12,092 nt of DNA from Thermodesulfobacteriota bacterium. GTDB taxonomy: Bacteria; Desulfobacterota; DSM-4660; Desulfatiglandales; HGW-15. Where the stretch lies: contig JALOPA010000012.1 of the NCBI GenBank assembly GCA_025454125.1, positions 1 through 12,092 on the forward strand, given 5' to 3'. Below are positions 7,055 through 12,092 of the stretch, piece by piece. The notes below the pieces were generated by a model. The model was not told the DNA's origin. It did no database searches and was given only the letters and a program-made list of their open reading frames with translations. Positions within the stretch are counted from its first letter, which is position 1. Every line of letters starts with the position of its first letter. Position numbers and translations under genes: made by a program.

Positions 7055-7978
7055 TCAGTTGGGGGTTTTGAGGAGGGCGGCGGCAAGGTAGCCCACCACC
7101 TGGCGGCGGTCGCCGGTGACGTCGCCCGAGTTGGCGTAGTTGAGGATGACGGAACGGTTCGCTCCAAGCTCCCGGGCCGCCAGCATTGCGGCCACGGCAG
7201 GCCCTGCGCCGCAGGCTTCACAGGAGCCCGATGCCACCGCTTTCGCGAGGGCCTCAGGGGCGAACTCCCGCACATGCTTGACAAAGGTTTCATCCAGCGC
7301 TCTGCCCTGCGCGTCCGTGTGAAAGTGCGAGAGGTCCGTGCTCGCCAGGATCACGGCCTCTTCCCTGTTCGGCAGGATTTGGACCAGGCTTTTGGCCAGC
7401 AGGGCGCAGGTGTCCAGGTCTTGGTCCCCCATGATGACGGGCACCATGTGGAAATCGCTGAGAACGCTTTGAAGAAAGGGAATCTGAATTTCGAGTGAAT
7501 GCTCCTGGGCGTCCGCCTCGGGAACCCATTTCATTTTCGGGTTCATGGAGAGGAGTTTTTCCGCAAGACCCTGGTCGATGGGAACAACTCCGAGAGGGGT
7601 TTTGTAGCCCGCATATTGGCTGACGGAAATTCCTCTGAAACCGACCCTGTGGCTGGGGCCGATCAGGAAAACCGTTTTCGGAGCGGCCTTCTGCAGAAGT
7701 TTGTAGCTGTAGGCGGCGACCTGGCCCGAGTAGAGGTATCCTGCGTGGGGCACGATCATGCTGACGGGTTGCCCTTCAGAACCGGGAGAGGTTGCTTTGG
7801 AAAGGTAGTCGCCGATGCTCCGGCTCAATACGTCTGAGCTGCCGGGGTACCAGGTGCCTGCGAGCACAGGGCTTCTCACGTCTCCCTTCTGCGCTTTTTG
7901 GGCCATCCCACTCTCCGCAAGAAACGAGAGAAGGAGAAAACAAACCGTTGCGAGGATGAGCAGAAGGGGGCGCTTCAT
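7055..7978 (-). CDS. Exported Memo-family protein (AmmeMemoRadiSam system protein B type)
   Basis: The 307-residue protein carries Memo-family signatures: VPHAGYLYSG (76-85), GPSHR (107-111), EHSLEIQIPFLQ (159-170), STDLSHFH (213-220), CGAGP (256-260) and VVGYLAAALL near the end. Memo proteins share a fold with extradiol dioxygenases. H78, H110 and C256 match the metal ligands described in human MEMO1, and the 32-residue spacing of the two histidines is the same. The N-terminus is a clear signal peptide (MKRPLLLILATVCFLLL, probable cleavage after GMA, residue 26), so the protein should act outside the cytoplasm. No AMMECR1 or radical SAM partner is in the window. The start has AGGTGA 4 bases upstream. 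The CoA-transferase/GNAT gene begins 15 bases after its stop, so the two are probably cotranscribed. The biochemical activity of bacterial Memo proteins is not established, and I assign none. Confidence 0.88.
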   Translation of the reverse strand: MKRPLLLILATVCFLLLSFLAESGMAQKAQKGDVRSPVLAGTWYPGSSDVLSRSIGDYLSKATSPGSEGQPVSMIVPHAGYLYSGQVAAYSYKLLQKAAPKTVFLIGPSHRVGFRGISVSQYAGYKTPLGVVPIDQGLAEKLLSMNPKMKWVPEADAQEHSLEIQIPFLQSVLSDFHMVPVIMGDQDLDTCALLAKSLVQILPNREEAVILASTDLSHFHTDAQGRALDETFVKHVREFAPEALAKAVASGSCEACGAGPAVAAMLAARELGANRSVILNYANSGDVTGDRRQVVGYLAAALLKTPN

Positions 7979-8022
7979 GGGATCACCTGAAACCGCTTGC
8001 CATAGACGATCGTTAAAGGTAA

Positions 8023-8051
8023 AATAAACTCACTTATCTTGACGATGACAA
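8023..8051 (-). promoter_or_regulatory. Probable promoter of the Memo / CoA-transferase operon
   Basis: The minus strand reads TTGTCA (plus-strand 8046-8051), a 17-base spacer, then TTTATT (8023-8028). That is 5 of 6 matches to the -35 consensus and 4 of 6 to the -10, at the ideal spacing, about 45 bases before the Memo start. A plus-strand TTGACG at 8039-8044 sits inside it and may be the -35 of the divergent tlpA-like gene, but its -10 (CATGCT, 8062-8067) is weak. Confidence 0.4.
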
Positions 8052-8125
8052 ATCCTCTTTTCATGCTTAAGGGATAAGCGTTTCCATTTTAGGACATTTG
8101 CAGGCCTTTGCCACAAAAATATCTT

Positions 8126-8131
8126 AAGGAG
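8126..8131 (+). promoter_or_regulatory. Ribosome binding site deciding the thioredoxin-like start
   Basis: AAGGAG lies 6 bases before the ATG at 8138. An in-frame TTG at 8108 would include the site in the coding region and would put ten extra residues ahead of the signal peptide, so 8138 is the better start. Confidence 0.75.
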
Positions 8132-8137
8132 CCCACA

Positions 8138-8656
8138 ATGGTGAAAAACAAGAAATTGCGAAGTGTGATCCTCGTCTTATTCTGCCTGGCGGTCATCAGC
8201 GCGTGCGGTACTACGGATGACGGAAAGGTGCTCGCAGGCCCGGCCCCGAATTTCACGCTGGAGGACATTTCCGGAAAGCCTCTGTCCCTGAGCGACGTCA
8301 AGGGCAAGGTGGTGGTTGTGGATTTCTGGGCCACGTGGTGCGCACCGTGCCGCATGTCCATTCCGGAGCTCGTCGATCTCCAGGAGAAGTACAAAGCCAA
8401 AGGATTGGTGATCGTCGGCATATCCGTGGACGACGAAAAAGTGAGCAAAGGGGAGCTTGTCGCTTTCAAGGAAAAGATGCGGATCAATTACCCGATCTTG
8501 AGAGCCAACGACAAGGTGTACGTGGACTACTTCGGCCGGACGAGCGGCTTTTCCATCCCCACCCTTTTCGTGATCGATCGCGAGGGCAAAGTCAGGAACC
8601 GTCTGGTCGGCTTCGAGCCTGGGGTTGTCGAGAGGTCCGTCCAAAGCCTTCTCTGA
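8138..8656 (+). CDS. TlpA/ResA-like thioredoxin-fold lipoprotein
   Basis: This is a 172-residue envelope thiol-disulfide oxidoreductase. The N-terminus is a lipoprotein signal: basic VKNKK, a hydrophobic core, and lipobox ISAC with lipidated Cys23. The thioredoxin fold follows: APNFTLEDISGKPLSLSDVK, then the active site WCAPC (67-71, C68 and C71), a VDDEKVSKGELVAF insertion typical of TlpA/ResA, and the cis-proline loop SIPT (P141). Enzymes of this group reduce or isomerise disulfides in exported proteins, for example in cytochrome c maturation. The specific client cannot be read from the sequence, and no cytochrome biogenesis gene is nearby. The gene is divergent from the Memo operon, and its stop overlaps the start of the amidohydrolase gene (TGATG), so the two are coupled. 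The family assignment is secure. Confidence 0.9.
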   Translation: MVKNKKLRSVILVLFCLAVISACGTTDDGKVLAGPAPNFTLEDISGKPLSLSDVKGKVVVVDFWATWCAPCRMSIPELVDLQEKYKAKGLVIVGISVDDEKVSKGELVAFKEKMRINYPILRANDKVYVDYFGRTSGFSIPTLFVIDREGKVRNRLVGFEPGVVERSVQSLL

Positions 8657-9513
8657 TGGTCATTGATTTCCATACCCACATTTTTCCTCCCGGGTTCAGG
8701 GAAAAGAGGGATGCCTTTTTTCCCCAAGAGCCGGCCTTTGAATCCCTTTACCGGTCGGCGACTGCAAGGATCGCAGGCCGGGAAGAGCTTCTCGGAACCA
8801 TGGAGGAGCAGGGGGTAGAAAGGTCGGTGGTTTTCGGATTTCCCTGGGAACAGGAAGAGCACTTCCGAAGGCACAACGACTACATCATCGAATCGGTCCA
8901 GAAACACCCGGACCGTCTCATCGGCTTTTGTTGTTTTTCGCCTCTCTCCCCTCACGGCTTCAAAGAAGCGAAGCGTTGCCTCGACGCAGGGCTTGCAGGG
9001 GTCGGGGAACTGGCGGTCTACGGTGCGGGTTTTTCGAAAGAGCTGATACTCAGCCTCCAAGGGGTGATGGAGATCTGCGCCAAGCGCAATGTCCCGGTCC
9101 TTTTCCACACGAATGAACCGGTGGGCCATGTTTATCCCGGGAAAACCCCTGTGCAGCTCAGCGAGATGTACAGCCTCCTGAAACAGTATCCCTCCAACAG
9201 GATCGTTCTGGCCCACTGGGGAGGAGGGCTCTTCTTTTATCGGCTCATGAAGAAGGAAGTGGGAGACGTCCTCAGGAACGTCTGGTTCGACACGGCCGCT
9301 TCCCCCTATCTCTATTCCCCGCAGGTGTACACGACGGCCTGCGAGCTCGTGGGCTCTGAGAAAATCCTTTTCGGTTCCGACTATCCTCTTCTCAAACCGG
9401 ACAGATATTTCCGAGAAATGGCAGAGGCGGGCATGTCCTCTGAAGCTCTCCGGAGGGTGAAAGGCGATAACGCCGAGCGGGTTCTATCAAAATCCCCCCT
9501 CGCTCCCCTTTAG
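8656..9513 (+). CDS. Amidohydrolase-2 family metal-dependent hydrolase
   Basis: This is a 285-residue TIM-barrel amidohydrolase of the ACMSD/amidohydrolase-2 type, probably cytoplasmic because it lacks a signal peptide. The metal-binding pattern is complete: DFHTH (H6, H8), FHTNEP (H151), LAHWGGG (H187) and LFGSDYP (D242). GELAVYG (E118) sits where many relatives carry a further active-site residue. The family includes decarboxylases and hydrolases acting on varied carboxylates, and the substrate here is unknown. The frame is open far upstream inside the tlpA-like gene, but the ATG overlapping that gene's stop (TGATG) starts exactly at the conserved MVIDFHTH, so it is chosen. The last residues, SKSPLAPL, are encoded by a C-rich palindromic element rather than by family sequence. 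Being coupled to a lipoprotein in another compartment is odd and may only reflect shared expression. Confidence 0.86.
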   Translation: MVIDFHTHIFPPGFREKRDAFFPQEPAFESLYRSATARIAGREELLGTMEEQGVERSVVFGFPWEQEEHFRRHNDYIIESVQKHPDRLIGFCCFSPLSPHGFKEAKRCLDAGLAGVGELAVYGAGFSKELILSLQGVMEICAKRNVPVLFHTNEPVGHVYPGKTPVQLSEMYSLLKQYPSNRIVLAHWGGGLFFYRLMKKEVGDVLRNVWFDTAASPYLYSPQVYTTACELVGSEKILFGSDYPLLKPDRYFREMAEAGMSSEALRRVKGDNAERVLSKSPLAPL

Positions 9514-9531
9514 AAAAGGAGGGATGGGGAA
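9492..9531. repeat. C-rich/G-rich palindromic element overlapping the amidohydrolase stop
   Basis: ATCCCCCCTCGCTCCCCTTT is followed at once by TAGAAAAGGAGGGATGGGGA, forming an imperfect hairpin with outer TCCCC (9493-9497) against GGGGA (9526-9530) and inner CCTTT (9507-9511) against AAAGG (9515-9519). It looks like the dispersed CCCCCCT...AGGGGGG intergenic repeats common in deltaproteobacterial and some other genomes. Copy number in this genome cannot be seen from one window. Confidence 0.5.
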
Positions 9532-9537
9532 GTGAAC

Positions 9538-9575
9538 GCCTCAAGGAAATGACAACTCGTCTGAGGCATTTCTAT
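9538..9575 (+). terminator. Possible terminator after the tlpA-like / amidohydrolase operon
   Basis: GCCTCA (9538-9543) pairs with TGAGGC (9562-9567), and GAC (9551-9553) pairs with GTC (9559-9561) inside it, leaving a 7-base bulge. ATTTCTATT follows at 9568-9576. The stem is short and the T-tract interrupted, so this is tentative. Confidence 0.3.
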
Positions 9576-9591
9576 TGGAACAATCCAGTCC

Positions 9592-11787
9592 ATGACGGAT
9601 CCCGAAGAACACATTGAACTCGAAGGCCAGATCGAAACCCTGACCTACGTCAATGAAGAAAACGGTTACACCGTGGCCAAGGTCAGGGTTCCCGGCTATC
9701 CAGAGCCTGTCACGATCGTGGGCGCACTCCTCTCCCCTGCGCCGGGCGAGGTCCTCAAAATGAAGGGCCTCTGGAGCACCCATCCCCGCTTCGGCCGCCA
9801 GTTCAAAGTCACGAGCCACCAGGCCGTCGTTCCCGCCACGGTCACGGGTATCCGGAAATACCTGGGCTCGGGGCTCATCAAAGGCATTGGTCCGGTCATG
9901 GCTGCGCGGATCGTGAAAACCTTCGGTGAAAGAACCCTGGAGGTCATCGACAAACACATCGAGGACCTTCACCAGGTGGACGGCATCGGCACCAAGCGGA
10001 TCGAGATGATCGACAGAGCCTGGAAAGAGCAAAAAGAGATCCGCAACGTCATGATCTTCCTCCAGGGCCATGGAGTGAGCCCGGCCTACGCCGCCAAGAT
10101 CTTCAAGAGGTACGGATGGGACGCCATCCGTATCGTCTCCAACAACCCGTACCGGCTTGCCTCCGACATCTTCGGAATCGGCTTTCGAACGGCGGACAAG
10201 ATCGCCGCCAGCATGGGCTTTGGAAAGGACGCGCCCGCACGGGTGGAGGCAGGAATCCTCTACGTGCTCCATCAGCTTTCAGAAGAAGGACACGTGTATT
10301 TCCCCTATGAGCCACTGGTGGACCGGTGCAGAGAGATTCTTGAAGTCGATCGGGAGCTCATCGCACGAGCGATCGGTGCGATCAGCCTGGAGAAGAAGAT
10401 CGTGATCGAGGACCTGAACCAGGACCTCGGAGCCTTTCAAGCCAATCACAAGGCCGTCTACCTCACGAACGCCCACATCGCGGAAACGGGCATCGCCGAG
10501 CATCTGCTCCGCGTGGCCGCGGCTCCTAAAAAAATGCGACAGATCGACGTGGGCAAAGCGCTCAAGTGGGTCCAGGGAAAGATCAGGCTCGAATTCGCGG
10601 CAAAACAGATCGAGGCGATTCAGTCCGCGGCATCGGAGAAGGTGATGGTGATCACCGGAGGCCCGGGCACCGGCAAGACCACCATCATCAACGCGGTCCT
10701 CCGAATCTACCGGGAGCTGGGCGCCAGGATGCTGCTGGCGGCTCCCACGGGCAGGGCCTCCAAGCGGATGAGCGAGGCCACCGGATACCCTGCAAGAACC
10801 ATTCACCGCATGCTTGAGTACAACCTGCAAAAGGGAGGGTTCCAGCGCGGTCCGGAGCACCCGCTGGAGGTGGACGTGCTGATTCTGGACGAGACCTCCA
10901 TGATCGACACCAGCCTCATGTATCATCTCTTGAAGGCGGTGCCCTCCGGCGCCACCCTGATCCTGGTGGGCGACGTGAATCAACTTCCCTCGGTGGGAGC
11001 GGGGAATGTGCTCAAGGACGTGATCCGGTCCGGCCGGGTTCCCGTGGTGGAGCTCACGGAGATTTTCCGGCAGGCGGCCGACAGCGGGATTATCCGGAAC
11101 GCCCATCGGATCAACACGGGGTTGCTGCCTGAACTCACCCAGGAGAGAGAAGGCCTGGGGGATTTCTACTTCATCGAGCAGGAAGATCAGGAGGAGGTGC
11201 TTCGGATCATCATGGAACTGGTGTGCGAAAGAATTCCCAAGCGCTTCAAGCTCGATCCTCTGGAAGGAATCCAGGTCCTGGCGCCCATGCACAAAGGAAC
11301 CGTGGGGACCGAGAACCTGAACGCCAAGCTCCAGGAAGCGCTGAACCCCTCGGGCACAGCGATCGCGAGGGGCGGGAGGACGTTCCGGCTCAAGGACAAG
11401 GTGATGCAGGTCAGGAACAACTATGAGAAGGACGTCTTCAACGGGGACATCGGCAGGATCACGGCCATGGACGAGGAGACGCGGGAAGTGACCGTGACCT
11501 ACGACGGAGTCCCGGTTCCCTACGAGGCTTCGGACCTGGACGAGATTGTCCATGCCTATGCCATCTCCGTGCACAAGAGCCAGGGCAGCGAGTACCCGGC
11601 AGTTCTATTGCCTCTGCTGCCCCAACACTACCTTCTGCTCCAGAGGAACCTGATCTACACGGCCGTCACCCGGGCCAAGAAACTGCTCCTCATAGTGGGA
11701 AGCAAGAAAGCCCTGGCCACAGCCGTCAAGAACGACAAGATCGCGAGACGCTACACTTACCTCGCGGAGCGGCTCATGCGAGCATGA
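9592..11787 (+). CDS. recD2: ATP-dependent RecD2-type DNA helicase
   Basis: This superfamily 1B 5'-to-3' helicase is related to RecD but works without RecB and RecC, in DNA repair and recombination. At 731 residues it has normal RecD2 length. An N-terminal OB-like segment (about 8-80) precedes tandem helix-hairpin-helix segments (about 88-210, with IKGIGPVMA, VDGIGTKRI and FGIGFRTADKI), which RecD itself lacks. Helicase motifs in order: Walker A GGPGTGKT (356-363), Walker B DETSM (433-437), motif III GDVNQLPS (460-467), motif IV LTEIFRQ, motif V VHKSQGSE (660-667), and motif VI YTAVTRA (689-695, R694 the likely arginine finger). The ATG at 9592 is the only usable start after the in-frame stop at 9562. 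Its ribosome site is weak (GGA at 9577-9579), suggesting modest translation. It appears to be a single-gene unit and is intact. Confidence 0.95.
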   Translation: MTDPEEHIELEGQIETLTYVNEENGYTVAKVRVPGYPEPVTIVGALLSPAPGEVLKMKGLWSTHPRFGRQFKVTSHQAVVPATVTGIRKYLGSGLIKGIGPVMAARIVKTFGERTLEVIDKHIEDLHQVDGIGTKRIEMIDRAWKEQKEIRNVMIFLQGHGVSPAYAAKIFKRYGWDAIRIVSNNPYRLASDIFGIGFRTADKIAASMGFGKDAPARVEAGILYVLHQLSEEGHVYFPYEPLVDRCREILEVDRELIARAIGAISLEKKIVIEDLNQDLGAFQANHKAVYLTNAHIAETGIAEHLLRVAAAPKKMRQIDVGKALKWVQGKIRLEFAAKQIEAIQSAASEKVMVITGGPGTGKTTIINAVLRIYRELGARMLLAAPTGRASKRMSEATGYPARTIHRMLEYNLQKGGFQRGPEHPLEVDVLILDETSMIDTSLMYHLLKAVPSGATLILVGDVNQLPSVGAGNVLKDVIRSGRVPVVELTEIFRQAADSGIIRNAHRINTGLLPELTQEREGLGDFYFIEQEDQEEVLRIIMELVCERIPKRFKLDPLEGIQVLAPMHKGTVGTENLNAKLQEALNPSGTAIARGGRTFRLKDKVMQVRNNYEKDVFNGDIGRITAMDEETREVTVTYDGVPVPYEASDLDEIVHAYAISVHKSQGSEYPAVLLPLLPQHYLLLQRNLIYTAVTRAKKLLLIVGSKKALATAVKNDKIARRYTYLAERLMRA

Positions 11788-11852
11788 TTTCCTTTGCTCG
11801 TCATTCCGGACGAGGACGCCTTTGGCGGCCGAGATCCGGAATCCAGGAAATC
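11786..11852. repeat. Compound palindrome overlapping the recD2 stop
   Basis: Three nested inverted repeats are present. GATTTCCT (11786-11793) pairs with AGGAAATC (11845-11852). ATTCCGGA (11803-11810) pairs with TCCGGAAT (11835-11842). CGCC (11817-11820) pairs with GGCG (11824-11827) across TTT. The two outer arms are perfect 8-mers. The GTCATTCCGGA...TCCGGAATCCAGG core looks like a dispersed palindromic repeat family seen widely in Proteobacteria. It may end recD2 transcription, but no T-run follows. Confidence 0.6.
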
Positions 11853-11902
11853 AGCGCTTGGACTCGCTCTCGATCCGGGAACACCCTTCGCGGTTTTTGA
11901 AT

Positions 11903-11935
11903 TCACTTGATTCGCAGGAGCCAAGTGATTACCAT
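11903..11935 (+). promoter_or_regulatory. Possible promoter with inverted repeat for the Lys/Ala-rich gene
   Basis: TTGATT (11907-11912), a 17-base spacer and TACCAT (11930-11935) each match the sigma-70 consensus at 4 of 6 positions. The perfect inverted repeat TCACTTG (11903-11909) / CAAGTGA (11922-11928) with a 12-base gap overlaps it and could be an operator. This would give a leader of roughly 75 bases before the ATG at 12019. Confidence 0.3.
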
Positions 11936-11969
11936 AGCTCTATCAAGGAGTTGAAGCAGGTGGCTGGAC

Positions 11970-11990
11970 TGCGACCCATCACGGGTTGCA
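11970..11990 (+). promoter_or_regulatory. Leader hairpin before the Lys/Ala-rich gene
   Basis: TGCGACCC (11970-11977) pairs with GGGTTGCA (11983-11990), with one G-U pair, around the 5-base loop ATCAC. It ends 14 bases before the AGGAGG ribosome site at 12005-12010. It is not followed by a T-run, so an mRNA-stability or translational role is more likely than termination. Confidence 0.35.
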
Positions 11991-12018
11991 GGCATAAACC
12001 AAAAAGGAGGAAAGAGGA

Positions 12019-12092
12019 ATGGCAGTCAAGAAAGCAGCGAAGAAGGCACCGGTGAAAAAGGCAGTGGCAAAGAGAGCAGCGTGTTGCTCCAC
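12019..12092 (+). CDS. Lys/Ala-rich histone-like protein, N-terminal fragment
   Basis: The gene runs off the right edge and only 24 codons are visible. The ATG has a strong AGGAGG (12005-12010) at an 8-base spacing, which supports a well-translated gene. The peptide MAVKKAAKKAPVKKAVAKRA is almost entirely Lys, Ala, Val and Pro, as in bacterial histone H1-like tails that bind DNA non-specifically. A Cys-Cys pair (residues 22-23) follows, which is unusual in such tails. A nucleoid-associated role is inferred from composition alone. The rest of the protein could hold a folded domain that changes this reading. It lies downstream of recD2 but is separated from it by 231 bases holding a palindrome and a possible promoter, so it is probably transcribed independently. 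Confidence 0.6.
   Translation, partial: MAVKKAAKKAPVKKAVAKRAACCS

Noticed and set aside
8335..8655. N-terminal extension of the amidohydrolase frame into the tlpA-like gene
   Set aside because: The extension overlaps the coding sequence of a clear thioredoxin-fold protein. The conserved amidohydrolase start MVIDFHTH coincides with the ATG at 8656.
10279..11574. A 431-codon minus-strand open frame inside recD2
   Set aside because: RecD2 motifs run continuously on the other strand through the same bases. The antisense product shows no domain and no ribosome site was identified.
11788..12018. Search for a coding gene between recD2 and the Lys/Ala-rich gene
   Set aside because: The only frame across it (from 11822) runs into the Lys/Ala-rich gene out of frame and has no protein-like composition. 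The stretch is better explained by the palindrome, promoter and leader hairpin.

Overview
The window is GC-rich and densely packed. Its genes look like those of a Gram-negative, diderm bacterium: a monofunctional peptidoglycan glycosyltransferase, an exported LolA-like protein, and a thioredoxin-fold lipoprotein. The protein types, especially the acetyl-CoA hydrolase/transferase fused to a GNAT domain and the exported Memo-family protein, suggest a deltaproteobacterial (Desulfobacterota, perhaps Syntrophobacter-like) genome. That placement is inferred from gene content and was not tested by any search.

Layout. (1) Positions 60-767 (+) encode MtgA. (2) A roughly 480-base gap follows. It holds one small minus-strand gene (881-1066) for a 61-residue four-cysteine protein, with a structured leader and an AT-rich promoter region. 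(3) A plus-strand operon, 1249-5071, encodes a PlsC-type acyltransferase, an exported LolA-like protein and the replication-restart helicase PriA. Its genes overlap by one base at TGATG and TAATG junctions. (4) A 75-base convergent gap is almost entirely one long hairpin built from 7-base repeats. (5) A minus-strand pair, 7978 down to 5147, encodes an exported Memo-family protein and then a CoA-transferase/GNAT fusion, 15 bases apart. (6) A divergent plus-strand pair, 8138-9513, encodes a TlpA/ResA-like lipoprotein and a metal-dependent amidohydrolase, coupled through TGATG. (7) Positions 9592-11787 encode the RecD2 helicase. (8) A palindromic repeat and a structured leader precede the start of a Lys/Ala-rich, histone-like gene that runs off the right edge.

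Most genes are housekeeping: cell wall, phospholipid, envelope sorting, replication restart, recombination and CoA metabolism. I see no mobile element, phage, toxin-antitoxin, CRISPR, tRNA or rRNA. The least explained items are the cysteine-rich mini-protein with its two-hairpin leader, the exported Memo protein paired with the CoA-transferase/GNAT fusion, the three intergenic palindromes (one supplies a protein C-terminus), and the Cys-containing Lys/Ala-rich protein at the edge. I do not see convincing evidence for an entirely new multi-gene system.
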